The notes below the pieces were generated by a model. That model saw only the letters and a list, made by a program, of their open reading frames with translations. It made no database searches and was not told where the DNA came from. The position numbers and the translations under genes are program-made. Below, one piece after another: positions 19,585-29,904 of a DNA stretch of 64,000 nucleotides. Positions within the stretch are counted from its first letter, which is position 1, and every line of letters begins with the position of its first letter. Where the stretch lies: contig JAKUDP010000004.1 in NCBI GenBank assembly GCA_022570795.1, positions 248,001 through 312,000 on the forward strand. The letters are read 5' to 3'. This stretch comes from Sphaerulina vaccinii. Lineage: Eukaryota > Ascomycota > Dothideomycetes > Mycosphaerellales > Mycosphaerellaceae.

Positions 19585-20331
19585 CTACGCAGACGCGCCT
19601 TGCACTTTGGTGAGCGCTTCAGCGCCCATCAGAACAGTATGAACGCCCATCAGCGCCGCCAGCTCAAATACTTCCATAACCTCTTCTGGACTTGCTCCCT
19701 TCTCAATCGCGTTCCTGATATGGATCTTCAGGCCTGGTCCAAACAAATGTGTGGTCGCACAGTCAATAGCACAATACACAAACTCCTTGACTTTTGGCTC
19801 CAGTACCGAATGTCCCTCCTGGAACGGGACAGAAGAGAACTCCGTATAAGCTTCAAAGAACCCAGGCGACAACCTCAAAACCGGATCCCAAGCATCAGCC
19901 CAATACCCACGATTCTTCTGAAATGTATCTTTGAGCTTCCGTTGCTGCTCGCTGAGCTCTTCAGGAAGAGTCTCGCCACGCTCCGCCAAGACTTCTTGCA
20001 GAAGCGGTACACCCACTGTGACTGAATGCACACCCAAGACGGAAGCGAGTTGGAGCGTTTCAATGATCTCTTGTCGACTGGCTCCAGCTTTCAGAGCCTC
20101 TGAGACATGTAGCTCTATGCCTGGCTGGAAGAGATGTGTACATTGAGCGTCTATGGCCAGGAGAATCAGTTCTTGAATCTTTCGAGGTAGCTTTTGCTTG
20201 TTGATCGGGACTGCTCGAAGCTTGGCATACGCTGCGAGATACTGTGGTGAGACTTTGAGCAGGTTCTCGAATTGTGGTGTCCAGGCTTCGCCAGTGGATA
20301 AGAGAGATTGCTTGATGGTTTCTGGGTCCAT
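19585..20331 (-). CDS. Double carboxymuconolactone decarboxylase-like (AhpD-fold) protein
   Basis: AhpD/CMD-fold proteins include lactone decarboxylases of aromatic catabolism and peroxidase partners. The start is set at ATG 20331 (ACCATGG context, MDPETIKQ); the open frame extends upstream only with a GTG. The 248-residue product has two tandem CMD repeats: LILLAIDAQCTHLFQPGIEL..ALKAGASRQEIIETL and FVYCAIDCATTHLFGPGLKI..AIEKGASPEEVMEVF. Each has C..THLF and a downstream H but not the C-x2-C of peroxidase-type AhpD. Proximity to a FAD monooxygenase fits an aromatic-ring pathway, but that is inference. Confidence 0.88.
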   Translation of the reverse strand: MDPETIKQSLLSTGEAWTPQFENLLKVSPQYLAAYAKLRAVPINKQKLPRKIQELILLAIDAQCTHLFQPGIELHVSEALKAGASRQEIIETLQLASVLGVHSVTVGVPLLQEVLAERGETLPEELSEQQRKLKDTFQKNRGYWADAWDPVLRLSPGFFEAYTEFSSVPFQEGHSVLEPKVKEFVYCAIDCATTHLFGPGLKIHIRNAIEKGASPEEVMEVFELAALMGVHTVLMGAEALTKVQGASA

Positions 20332-21177
20332 GGTAGTCTTAACTCCAGCTGAGTCTACGTGGGGTTCTTCGCAGGTCGTGGACACCTTGTCCTTAGCGAT
20401 ATATGTGGACTATATCTACCTTACTTTCGGTGTGACTATGGCCCACTATGTATGAGGAACATTATCTAGAGCTATAGCTTCGGCATACCTCGGCTATGAA
20501 GTCATGGGTCTACAAGATATGAACAAGAAGCTTAACAATGCGTCAGTGGCGCAAGACTCTCAAATCCTTATGTTGAGAGCTAGGTCTGGCCTATACACAA
20601 ATCGATACATGCGATTGCTTCGCGAGAGAGCGTAGACGAAGAGCAATGTAACGAGGTGCTTTTTACTACCTGTTAATCTATACTACGAACAAAGAACGCT
20701 TACACTATCCCTGCTACGCTCCGACAGTATTGTGGTAGTAAGTGTCTACAGAGCGGCAATATGACAATACCGCATAGGTGTCTGGATAAAGCGCGTTCGA
20801 ACTACGACGGTTTTAGCTACTGTGCTGATTAGCGTCTACGACAGAGTCAGCAAGGTATCGCTATGAACAGTATCAGTAAGCTAGCACAGCTGCACAAGCT
20901 CTCAAAAGTGCGATTATTCTTCTGACATGAACAGACTCTGCTTTTTTGATTATTATGTCTCGACAGCGCTCTCATCAAGCGGAGCTCGCCTCGCGGGTAC
21001 CATGGTACCATATGGCAACCTCGACCAAACAATTGCTGCTGCTGCCACCAAGCTCTAAATTCTACCAGCTCGTCTCATAAGCACGACAATTAAGAGTACA
21101 GTCACGAAATTTAGCTGGGCACAAAAATTCCTTCGGTCTTCACTCTACATCCTCAGCCTCGTCTATGCACTACAATA
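20332..21177. other. Intergenic, no gene seen
   Basis: This 846-nt stretch is dense in stop codons in all frames. The last about 50 nt before 21178 are pyrimidine-rich, like a fungal leader. The middle part (20500-20850) is unlike neighbouring DNA in word use and may be decayed mobile DNA, but no terminal repeat or transposase frame could be shown. Confidence 0.35.
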
Positions 21178-21981
21178 ATGTCTCCACCACCACGACCTGA
21201 GATGCCGCCGAGCTACGAGGAGACGATGCAAGCCATACCACTCGAATGTCGACTCAAAAGGATCGTACGAATGAACTCATCGCGACCAACACTTGGTGCT
21301 ATTTACAAGATGTCCAAGGAGGCGTTTGATCTGGTCCAATTTCTCGGAGAGGTCTTGTCAACGGACTACATTACAGGAAGGCCTACCGCTCCTAACAGCT
21401 GTAGGCTACATGTCCTGTACACACAGTGCGCTATGCAGATTCGTCACACGTCTGAAGGCGACAAGCAATTCAGTACCTTACATGACCTTCAAACTTTGAT
21501 CTACGGACCAGCAGAAGAGCTCCGCATTCTTCGCGAAGCTGTAGAGACAATGCTGCATCGATACCTCAAGTACACATCCAAGGACGGTTCCACGTACCTG
21601 GGCTGTATACCTGGAGTTCTCAACGAGCTAGGCCTCGACGCTCTCGTTGAGAAATTCTGTTGGGATTGGCATCATCTGCAAAGACAACTATCGTGCTTCG
21701 AGCACTCGTGTGATCTGGACTGGGTCCCGCTCTACATCGGGATCTTTCACAAGACTAAGGAGTACGTGCCTAAGGAACATCTCTGGCAACGCCGTCTTGA
21801 CCAGGCTCTTTACGATCCGCAAAGGGCGCGATTCGGCAACCATGTTAGAGATCGTCTTAAGGAGCAGAAGCCTGGTGGTCCAATTCCATGGAGACTATGC
21901 GTGGTAGATGGAATAATTACAAGCCAGCGTCCAAGAACAAGATGGTGGAAGCTGCCTGCCATAATCCCTAAAGGTATGTAA
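21178..21981 (+). CDS. Uncharacterised 267-residue protein with N-terminal PPxY motif
   Basis: Single ATG ORF preceded by a pyrimidine-rich leader. The N-terminus MSPPPRPEMPPSYEETM contains PPSY, a WW-domain/Nedd4 ligase docking motif. The rest is a mixed alpha protein with many Trp and Cys (FCWDWHHLQRQLSCFEHSCD) and no membrane span. I recognise no domain. A possible donor GTATGT lies in the last codons (GGTATGTAAG at about 21973), so a short extra 3' exon cannot be excluded. Confidence 0.6.
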   Translation: MSPPPRPEMPPSYEETMQAIPLECRLKRIVRMNSSRPTLGAIYKMSKEAFDLVQFLGEVLSTDYITGRPTAPNSCRLHVLYTQCAMQIRHTSEGDKQFSTLHDLQTLIYGPAEELRILREAVETMLHRYLKYTSKDGSTYLGCIPGVLNELGLDALVEKFCWDWHHLQRQLSCFEHSCDLDWVPLYIGIFHKTKEYVPKEHLWQRRLDQALYDPQRARFGNHVRDRLKEQKPGGPIPWRLCVVDGIITSQRPRTRWWKLPAIIPKGM

Positions 21982-22366
21982 GTACAATCGGGACTTCGTA
22001 TTCCCACTTGGTTGCAGAATCTCTGATGTGGTTGAGGATTGGCCACTTGGTGCGAGTCAAAAGTTTCCTCCATTACTTCATCAACAGCACCGCATCGCCA
22101 TCGCCAGCTGTTGACTGATCATCGCCGCCACATTTTGAATCTCGAATTTCGACTCTCGAACCTCGCGTGAAGCCAGTCGACTCCAGCCGCCACCTCGAAC
22201 AACCACTTCGCGCATGACATAGCTTTGACAAAACATTCTCGCCTACCACCTCACTCCTCTCAAGACTCGACCTTGTTATCTCACTCTACCTCGTCAGTGA
22301 ATGTAAATGCTTCGCTGCTGTGTCTTTCGCCGTGCCGCCTGCTGACAGTTGATACCAGCTGCCGAA
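21982..22366. other. Intergenic, 5' leader of the next gene
   Basis: No ORF. The stretch from about 22200 is C/T-rich (CTCACTCCTCTCAAG), as in transcribed fungal leaders. Confidence 0.4.
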
Positions 22367-23933
22367 ATGATCGGTAGAAATGGAGAAGACGTGTACAGCC
22401 AGCTGGCCGAGAAGTTGCTCGATGTGAGATTGAATGACCCAGAGCCGACAATTGACGACATGCTCGCTGCGTTCAACGATTTCAGCGTGTCAAAGTCGGC
22501 GATAGATGTGTCGCAGCGCTCTGTGGCTTCCAAGCAGAATCTGCACGAGCTCCACTTCGAGGTTGGTCACTCGTTCGTATTCCTCCGTCGTGAACGTTGC
22601 TAACCAGGAACAGGTACCAGCTGTTTCTCTGCTACCGCGCGATGCGATGCCATCTCTGCCTCCGCCATACCACGTCACACGTCGCGAATGCCCACGACCC
22701 AGCCGCAATCTTGACACATCTTTCAACATGCGTTTGGCCACTGACAACATCCACGCCAATGAGCGTGAGGTCCCGGCGCTGGAGATTTTTGGCAGCGATG
22801 CGGAGAGCCTTTGCAAACACGTAAGCCGTCTACACCGTGCGCCAGGTATCAGCACTCTTGGCTTCGTCGCATATGAGGACGAGTGCGCTATCATGCAATA
22901 CCGTGCCAGCTTGAGCACAACCTGGCACACCGCAGAAGGCGTGTCGAGCGAGGTGAAGGTCTTCAATAACATCGATACCGAAGACTGGAGGCAGCGCCTT
23001 GACTGTGACACCACGGGCGACTGGCCAAAGATGGTCAACCACATTATGCAGCGATGCAGTGACCGTGCCTTCTTCCACGTTCAAGAGCGCCTGCAAGCCT
23101 TCGACTTCGACCTGGCAGTCGACCAGATTGAGATATGGGACAAGCAGTGGGGCACAGCAAGCATGCACACTGCCAAAGACTTTCTTAAGCACAACATCAG
23201 CTGGGACGAGAACAGCAGCTGCTGGGAGGGCAAGATGCCTTGTGGACACATGCAAGCGATCACTCCAATGACGCTCGTTGAGCAACTGACCAACCACGAA
23301 GCCGAAGAGTTTGCCTGCGATACATGCGGCGAATACGCTTTGTCTCCAGAGAACTATGAGGAAGTCATGACGCTGCAAGACCGGATCGACAGGGTAGTGA
23401 ACAGATTCAGCCAGCAATGCTGGAGTGCCACCAAGAAGCAGGCATTGCTTGCTGGGCATCAGACGTTCCGAGTCTCGCATCAAGAGGTCCGCGACGCAAT
23501 CATCGGAGCAGTCTACTCCTTCCAAGAGCCAGAATCTGTCGTCCCGTACAGCATGAGCCTGGTCTATCGCCACGAGACATTCGTGATCGTACAGCACATC
23601 AACGGTATCTTCGGAAACGATCACTATACCACCACCATCGACACTGATTCATCGCCTGAAGCGCTTCTCGATGAATTCTTGGATGTTCTCGCCGAGGACG
23701 CTGGTGTTGGTCTAGTCGACGACATCGACTCAGTGCTGCCGATGGGCTACCACACATTCCTGTACGAGTGGGTTTCTCGCGCTTTCATCTATCTCAAGAC
23801 CAAGAATGCCAACTCAGCGAGCGATCTGGCTGATGAGCTCATGAGATTGATGATGAGTGGCAGCAGAGATAAGAGCCCGAGAGTGGGCGCCGATGTGGAG
23901 GCAGGCCTCAAATGCTTTGACCTGGAGGGATGA
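22367..23933 (+). CDS. Uncharacterised protein with a RING-like Cys/His patch (506 residues)
   Basis: Exons 22367-22561 and 22608-23933; the 46-nt intron starts with the less common GTTGGT but has a perfect branch and acceptor (TGCTAACCAG) and joins phase 0 to phase 0. The start is MIGRNGEDVYSQL. In the middle, C-x6-CGH..C-x2-C (SCWEGKMPCGH, then FACDTCGEYAL) looks like half of a RING or other zinc fold. The C-terminal part is acidic and helical (EALLDEFLDVLAEDAGVGLV). There is no membrane span or signal peptide. It could be a divergent ubiquitin-ligase-like protein; this is speculation from spacing only. Confidence 0.7.
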
Positions 23934-25732
23934 ATTGAATAGTGATTGTACACCATGGCGCCAAGTATCCAGCCGTAGTCCCTGGACAAGAGGATCGTGG
24001 AGACGGAGAGTGTGCCGAGATGGTGTAGTTGGCGAATATTGTTAAGGATTGCGCGGTGCCGCAGAGCTTGAGATGATGTTTTGGGCTGCTGGTGAACTAA
24101 CTGTACAGGCAGCTGCTTGGCGATATCAGGGAGCTTGAGCACAATCGATATGCTTCAAGCACAATGCTAGCGATGATGACACTCTTATTCCTCTTCCAAG
24201 TTCTCCATACTGTCTGCTCTGCGTCTCATGCCGGTGACCAAGTAAAATGACATGGATATTTTGTTCGTCGCTTGCGCTCATGGTAGCCTCGATTGCACCT
24301 GTAGCTGCGCAATCTACTGAGCAGATTCCAGGTGAGGCCATTGCCCAATATCGCTCAAAAGGAGTGAGAACCGTTTTCTTTGTCCTCAGCTAGTCTGCTC
24401 AGCCGGATAGTCTTGGATATTCAAATCTCTGCCGAGTAGGCCGGACATTACAGACTGTCGCAGAGCGCGCCATGGCGTATAGTCCTGGGTTCTGATTTGA
24501 ATGTAGTGTATACAGAATAGGACTGAAAGACCGCAGGATGAACAGAGAGCACGACGTGGAGAAGAAGGTCAACCCTGACCGGTCTTGGACTCTTGTCTTG
24601 GCTGGTGCATGGATTCCTTCCTTTGTCTCCATCTCGATCTCATCAATGGGTCTCGATATGTGATGTCTCATAACATGCCGTAGGCTATGCACTGAACCAT
24701 CAAAGACTCGCCAGCAAGCAGTATAACAACGGGCTCTGAGGCTGTCAGGATATCACACAGCTCGTTGGTAGCCAGGTCAGAGCTCGCATGGCTGTCAGTC
24801 GGGTCCGCATCCTCTACTCGAGTATCAATGCTCATTGTAGCCAATACCTAACATCGCCTCCACTGTGGACTGGAGCTCTCGTTACGAACTGGCTTCTATC
24901 AAGAGCGAGGGCGGCGGGATCTGGCAAGAGCTATCGATTAAGGCGGGCATAGAGTTGGATTGCAGAAATTGAGGGCAGCGAATGCATAGCACGGCGTTCT
25001 ATTCCTCGGAAATATATGAGCCAGCCATGCGGCTCTCGAGCTCAAGAGCAGATCGTTGAGTGATACCTGGATAGCAAGAATTGCTTGGCCTACATATGCG
25101 ATAAGTAGACACCTCCAGTGGAGAATGTCAGCGTGAAAAGCCACAGTAGCAACCAGCACGAGATCCAGACGTATGGCCACGTGCCTGCAGAGCGCATAAC
25201 TCAAGCCTCTACAATACTAAATACAAAACTGACAAGAGACAGAATCGACCCACAAAACGGAGTTGTGGTACGTTGAGAGGTCTGCTCACGGAGAAGCAGA
25301 GTCAGGAAGAGAACGCAGCAATACATGCTTCAAAGATACCATAACACCGTCATACACTTTCTCCGCGGTCAGAGATCTCATCGAAAATGCAGCTTGCTTA
25401 TCTTCGCGATTCTGTTGAGATGATAAGACAGTCTCTTGGTATGCTTGGCTGAGCCTTGGGAGATAAGTATACCACAGCACCTCCTGTCAGACAATTGGTA
25501 GCCACCTCCTCAAGCCTGGGCAGCTGGGCTTACACTATTCCCAAGACCTCGTCTTCACGATCTTTGACAGTTGATCGACGGAGATGTGTACTTCACGAGG
25601 CGTAGAGCTACGGGTGCAGTCGTGGCCAGGCTAGCCGCCACATGATTGCCATGTGCCATAAAGTATGAGGAGACTCTCTGTCTGCGAACGGCACATCGAC
25701 TGCTACTCAGGAACTCTGAAATCATCGCCATA
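23934..25732. other. Long intergenic region upstream of the nitrate transporter
   Basis: About 1.8 kb without a supported gene on either strand. The short frames present lack good starts or protein-like composition. The right-hand part (25100-25470) contains the nitrogen-regulatory sites listed separately. No nitrate or nitrite reductase gene lies here. Confidence 0.5.
25100..25467. promoter_or_regulatory. Nitrogen-control sites: four GATAAG (AreA/NIT2-type) and one CTCCGCGG (NirA-type)
   Basis: GATAAG occurs at 25100-25105, 25422-25427 and 25462-25467, and on the complementary strand at 25396-25401. CTCCGCGG at 25361-25368 fits the published Aspergillus NirA consensus CTCCGHGG. Three GATA sites and the NirA site fall within 107 nt, about 265-370 nt before the nitrate transporter ATG. 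In Aspergillus, AreA (nitrogen limitation) and NirA (nitrate induction) act together at such sites. Occupancy here is inferred. Confidence 0.65.
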
Positions 25733-27345
25733 ATGGTCACACTTACAAGCTTGTGGAGTGCTCCTGCCATCAATCCGATTAATCAGAAAGCGAGAAGCAT
25801 TCCGGTGCTGAACCCGATCAACAAGTATGGACGAGTGTTCTTCTTCTCGTGGTTTGGCTTCTTCATTGCCTTCTGGAGTTGGTAAGACGCATCACTACCC
25901 GACATTAGCGACTTCGAGCTAACAAGAATTAGGTATGCGTTCACGCCACTGCTCAGTTTGACAATCAGGAGGAATCTCAATCTCACAACAGTTCAAATCG
26001 CAAACTCGAACATTGCTGCTCTCACTGGTACTCTGCTTGTACGCTTCGTGGCCGGCCCGTTGTGCGACAGATTCGGCCCAAGATGGACATATATCATCAT
26101 TCTGCTTTCTGGCTCGATTCCCACAGCTATGGCAGGCCTAGTCAACAACTGGCAAGGTCTCATTGCGCTGAGATTCTTCGTTGGCATACTCGGAGGGACT
26201 TTCGTTCCATGTCAGGTGTGGTCGATGGGATTCTTCGATAAGAACGTGGTAGGCTCGTCCAACGCTCTCATTGGAGGCTGGGGTAATGCAGGAGGAGGTA
26301 TCACATACTTTCTGATGCCAGTGATCTATGACAGTGAGTAGCCTCTTCATTCACATCTCCGTATGGTAGAGCTAATGGTGATATAGGTCTCCGTCTCGAC
26401 CAAGGCCTTGACTCCAATGTCGCGTGGCGAGTCGCCTTCATCGTGCCATTTATCCTGATCGTGTCCACGGCTGCAGGCATGTTCTTCTTCTGCGACGATA
26501 AGCCAACCGGCAAATGGAGCGAACGACACATGGCCGCCGAACAGCTCCGACAGCAGATCGTCAATGTCCCCAGCACTACTCCCAGCGACAGAAGTATCAG
26601 CGGCAGCGACAGCAATCGAGACGTGAAGGAGAAGGCCGACGTCGAGGGCAACACCACATATCGCGATGTCCAGGTTGGCCAGACCTTGGATGCTGCCCAA
26701 GGAGAAGTCGTCTTGGCTCCTACGCTCAAGAACACTCTCCACATCCTGCGCTCACCTCAGACGCTCTTCCACTGCGCGACATACGCTTGCTCGTTTGGTG
26801 GAGAGCTCGCAATCAACTCATACCTCGGAGCATACTACCAACTCAACTTCCCCACACTAGGTCAAACGAATGCTGGACGCTGGGCTGCCATGTTTGGACT
26901 GCTCAACGTCGTCACCAGACCTCTCGGAGGTATCATCGCAGATATCTTGTACAAGTACACCCAGTCTCTCTGGATCAAGAAGATTTGGATCGTCTTCGTC
27001 GGAGTGGTATCAGGTGCCTTCCTCATCGCCATCGGTCTTACCAACCCAATGGACCAAAGCATGATGTTCGGCTTGATCGCCGGCATGGCAGTGTTCCTGG
27101 AAGCTGGAAACGGAGCCAATTTCGCTTTGGTACCACACGTCCATCCACACGCGAATGGTGTTCTGTCAGGTACGATTGGTGCCGTGGGAAATCTTGGAGG
27201 TGTGATCTATGCTATTGTCTTCAGATATCATGGCACGAACTACCATGAGAGCTTCTGGATCATCGGAATCATGATTATTGGCTTGAACCTGATTCTCTGC
27301 TGGGTCAATCCTGTGCCAAAAGCTCAGCGACTTGCTCGAGGATGA
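25733..27345 (+). CDS. Nitrate transporter, CrnA/NrtA type (MFS, NNP family)
   Basis: High-affinity nitrate/proton symporter of the plasma membrane. Exons 25733-25881, 25933-26333 and 26387-27345 (introns of 51 and 53 nt) encode 502 residues. The N-terminus reads NPINQKARSIPVLNPINKYG then VFFFSWFGFFIAFWSWYAF, as in Aspergillus CrnA. Family segments are LCDRFGPRWTY, GILGGTFVPCQVW, GNAGGGITYF and FALVPHVHPHANGVLSG followed by GNLGGV, the NNP nitrate signature. A hydrophilic central loop of about 90 residues (SERHMAAEQLRQQIVNVPS onward) separates TM6 and TM7, typical of eukaryotic NrtA. Upstream NirA and AreA sites support nitrate-inducible, ammonium-repressed expression. Nitrate reductase and nitrite reductase genes, often clustered with it, are absent from the window. 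Confidence 0.95.
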
Positions 27346-27421
27346 ATATATGAGGGGACAGACTTACGATAGACATACGAACACAGATCAATGCACTCAA
27401 TCAGATTGACATCATATCTGC

Positions 27422-27772
27422 TTACATCTCGATGGCTGAATCGACATCTGCTGACTTGTTGTTGGCCCCTCTCCTCTGATGTTCTTCGAACCACTTTCGC
27501 TCCTCCTCTGCCTTCTCCTCTCCCATCTTCCTCAGCCTCTCCCGTTTCTTCTCCCACTGACGATCAGTGGCCCAGGTTGGCCTTCTGTCGTTACCACAGA
27601 GCCGGATGTGAGGACATCCGCAGAGGCAGTTCGAAAGACAAAAGACTGCTACCAGTGGACTGATGGCAATGGCAAAACATGCGAGGAATGCACCCTCGAA
27701 GAACTTCTGCGTCTTGCCCTTTCCTTTGTGAGCGTTTGTATGCTTCGTGTATTCGTTGTAGTCGAGCGGCAT
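27422..27772 (-). CDS. Small single-span membrane protein (116 residues)
   Basis: ATG at 27772 (MPLDYNEYTKHTN) gives a short protein with a hydrophobic segment FLACFAIAISPLVAVFCL at about residues 27-44, then a Cys patch (CLCGCPHIRLCG) and a long charged helix (WEKKRERLRKMGEEKAEEER). I know of no function. The Cys patch next to the membrane could be palmitoylated. It converges on the nitrate transporter with a 76-nt gap. Confidence 0.55.
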   Translation of the reverse strand: MPLDYNEYTKHTNAHKGKGKTQKFFEGAFLACFAIAISPLVAVFCLSNCLCGCPHIRLCGNDRRPTWATDRQWEKKRERLRKMGEEKAEEERKWFEEHQRRGANNKSADVDSAIEM

Positions 27773-28083
27773 ATTGATGTACGAGACAATCCACGATTGC
27801 GATGTTTGGGAGAGGGCCAGTATTGAAAAGGAGTGCGTATCGATTATGTATGCCACCGAAGCCGACACAGCCACGTTTGGACAAGACGGCCTCAAAGATC
27901 GATACTCCCACCAAACCTTGAATCAGTCCTCGAGCGAAAAACACCTATAGATCCACCTACTCATCTCCAGAAGAACTGAGAGCCGCCGACTCGTAGTGTC
28001 TTTGCTTACAGATGCATGGCCTGATGAAAGTCGCGGAAAGGTCTGCGATGCAAAAGACGCTAACTACTGCTATGCAATCTGAT
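27773..28083. other. Intergenic
   Basis: A 311-nt gap between two minus-strand genes. No ORF or motif of note. Confidence 0.4.
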
Positions 28084-29904
28084 TCACCCTAGCTCGACAT
28101 TCGACTGCCTCTTGCGTCTGGGCCCAATCTTGCCAGACTTTGTACTTCTCATATCGTTCCACCTCCTTATGATCCGGTCGTACAACATGACAACGCTGAT
28201 CACGAAAGCGAGAGGCACGCTAGCTGCCCAAAACACCCAGAAGTCCGCCTTACCAGGCAGATAATCATCACCCATGCTGAGCATGCTGGCGACTAAGGTC
28301 AAAGGGAAGATGACAGCCGCGAACAGACTCAGCTTCAATCCCACAGCTCCATCCTGAAGACTCTTGAATGATGCTCTCAGCCCAGCGACCTCGTTGGCAA
28401 TACTACTGAGATCCTCGATCTGGTTTCGCAAAGGCTTCAGGCGAGTAGAAAGGGCTAGAAAGTCCTTTTGCGCATCCCGAAGAGCGCTTGGCAGATTCAC
28501 GTTGATGCCCTCGCCGCCTAATTGCATACCCATGCGCTCCAGGTTTACAGTCAGAGCCTGATCGAATTGACCCATCTTGCGTCGTTGATAATTGATGTCC
28601 TTCGTGGCTTCGGCGATCTCGAGCAACTCCTGCTTCCAGTCGTTCGGCGTCGAGCGTGTGTCGATCTGAGCTTCGTGATCGTCTGCAAACCATTCTGAAT
28701 TGGCCACGCTGTATGCGATGAACTCGAGCTGGTTTTCCCACAGCTTGCAGAGCATCTTTAGCAGATATGAGGCTGATGCAATCGCGCCATCCTTCTTCAC
28801 AGCATCGAGAGCCTTGTCATCAGGAGCTTTCGTCCAGTAGAAGATGAGCTCATCGAACATCGAGGCCATGTTGCGATCTTCTGCCTCCTCGATTGCCATG
28901 AGCTTCGCTGCCAAGTCAACATTGGCTAGCGAAGGTCGTAGCAGAGTTGGACATCCGTCGTGATATGGCTTTGTTCTGTGCCGTACCTCGGCGACACTAC
29001 CCGGATCGTCCCAGCGTTTCGACAGCCAGAGTTCTTTACGACTATTGTAACAATGCGGATCTTGCAGCATCAAACAATTTGCGTCGCAGTTGTGATATGG
29101 ATTGGTGTGATATGGATCGCGTTGGGCGCCTTTCGCACGCACTCTGCAGGGCCCACAAGAGTTCATAGGCGGATCGACCAAGATCACAGCGTCCCAGCCG
29201 GTGGCGGCATCGCCGAGAGAAGAAGTCCAGAAGCTAGCGCAACGTCTGATGAAGAGGTGCTTGCTGTCTGGCTCGATGCTTTTCAGCTGCAACTCACGCC
29301 ACTCCTCAATTTTGCGGCGATTGATAGCGTGCGTCATTCGTGCTCTGTGGTGTCGCTTTTTCTTGTGCGGGCAAGCGTCATCATCGTCCAGCGTGCGTAT
29401 CTCGTAGTATCGGAGCGTGAAAAGCGTTTCGGGCGCGGCCATAGAGGGTAACGATCGATGCGAGACGGAGTTGCAATCCGTAAAGTTCCAAGTGTTCATC
29501 TGTTCCGAGAAGATGAGAGGGTTCACTCCAAGCTTGTCTCCCAGGACGTCTACCATCCGTGGCTCCATATCCTCGAGGATGAAGAGCCGCTTTGCCTCGT
29601 CTGGCGGGTTTGTCGCAAGATATTCGCTGAGCTCATCAGCTGTGTTCAGAGTCCTCTCGTGCTCAACTCGATCGGCGTGAAATGCCAGTACAGCACACCG
29701 ACCTGAGGATCCTTGGCACATTTCATGACGCTTTGCAATGAGCTTGCGGCCTTCGTCTCTGTCGTTCGTGAGCTTGTCCCATAATGGCCGCAGAGCTGGA
29801 TATGCGTTCTGTAATCTTCGCACGCGTTGTAGGTATGGAAGCTTTTCCACTTCTAAGCTGCGGCCACTAGACGATCCAGATGGGCTGAAATGTGCCATCT
29901 CCAT
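28084..29904 (-). CDS. CorA-like Mg2+ transporter-family protein with two C-terminal membrane spans
   Basis: 606 residues, start ATG 29904 (ACCATGG). A large soluble N-terminal region (about 1-520) includes a helical bundle and ends in two closely spaced spans, LKLSLFAAVIFPLTLVASML and WVFWAASVPLAFVISVVMLY, the architecture of CorA-type channels. At the end of the first span, where canonical CorA has GMN, this protein has SMLSMGDD, so the selectivity motif is not standard. Many fungal CorA-like proteins share this loss and may not transport Mg2+. The mid-region has several Cys/His residues (NSCGPCRVRAK, HNCDANC), possibly metal-binding. The C-tail is very basic (KIGPRRKRQ). Confidence 0.8.
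   Translation of the reverse strand: MEMAHFSPSGSSSGRSLEVEKLPYLQRVRRLQNAYPALRPLWDKLTNDRDEGRKLIAKRHEMCQGSSGRCAVLAFHADRVEHERTLNTADELSEYLATNPPDEAKRLFILEDMEPRMVDVLGDKLGVNPLIFSEQMNTWNFTDCNSVSHRSLPSMAAPETLFTLRYYEIRTLDDDDACPHKKKRHHRARMTHAINRRKIEEWRELQLKSIEPDSKHLFIRRCASFWTSSLGDAATGWDAVILVDPPMNSCGPCRVRAKGAQRDPYHTNPYHNCDANCLMLQDPHCYNSRKELWLSKRWDDPGSVAEVRHRTKPYHDGCPTLLRPSLANVDLAAKLMAIEEAEDRNMASMFDELIFYWTKAPDDKALDAVKKDGAIASASYLLKMLCKLWENQLEFIAYSVANSEWFADDHEAQIDTRSTPNDWKQELLEIAEATKDINYQRRKMGQFDQALTVNLERMGMQLGGEGINVNLPSALRDAQKDFLALSTRLKPLRNQIEDLSSIANEVAGLRASFKSLQDGAVGLKLSLFAAVIFPLTLVASMLSMGDDYLPGKADFWVFWAASVPLAFVISVVMLYDRIIRRWNDMRSTKSGKIGPRRKRQSNVELG

Noticed and set aside
20332..21177. Suspected decayed transposon
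   Set aside because: Word usage looks odd, but I could find no terminal repeats, target duplication or transposase-like translation.
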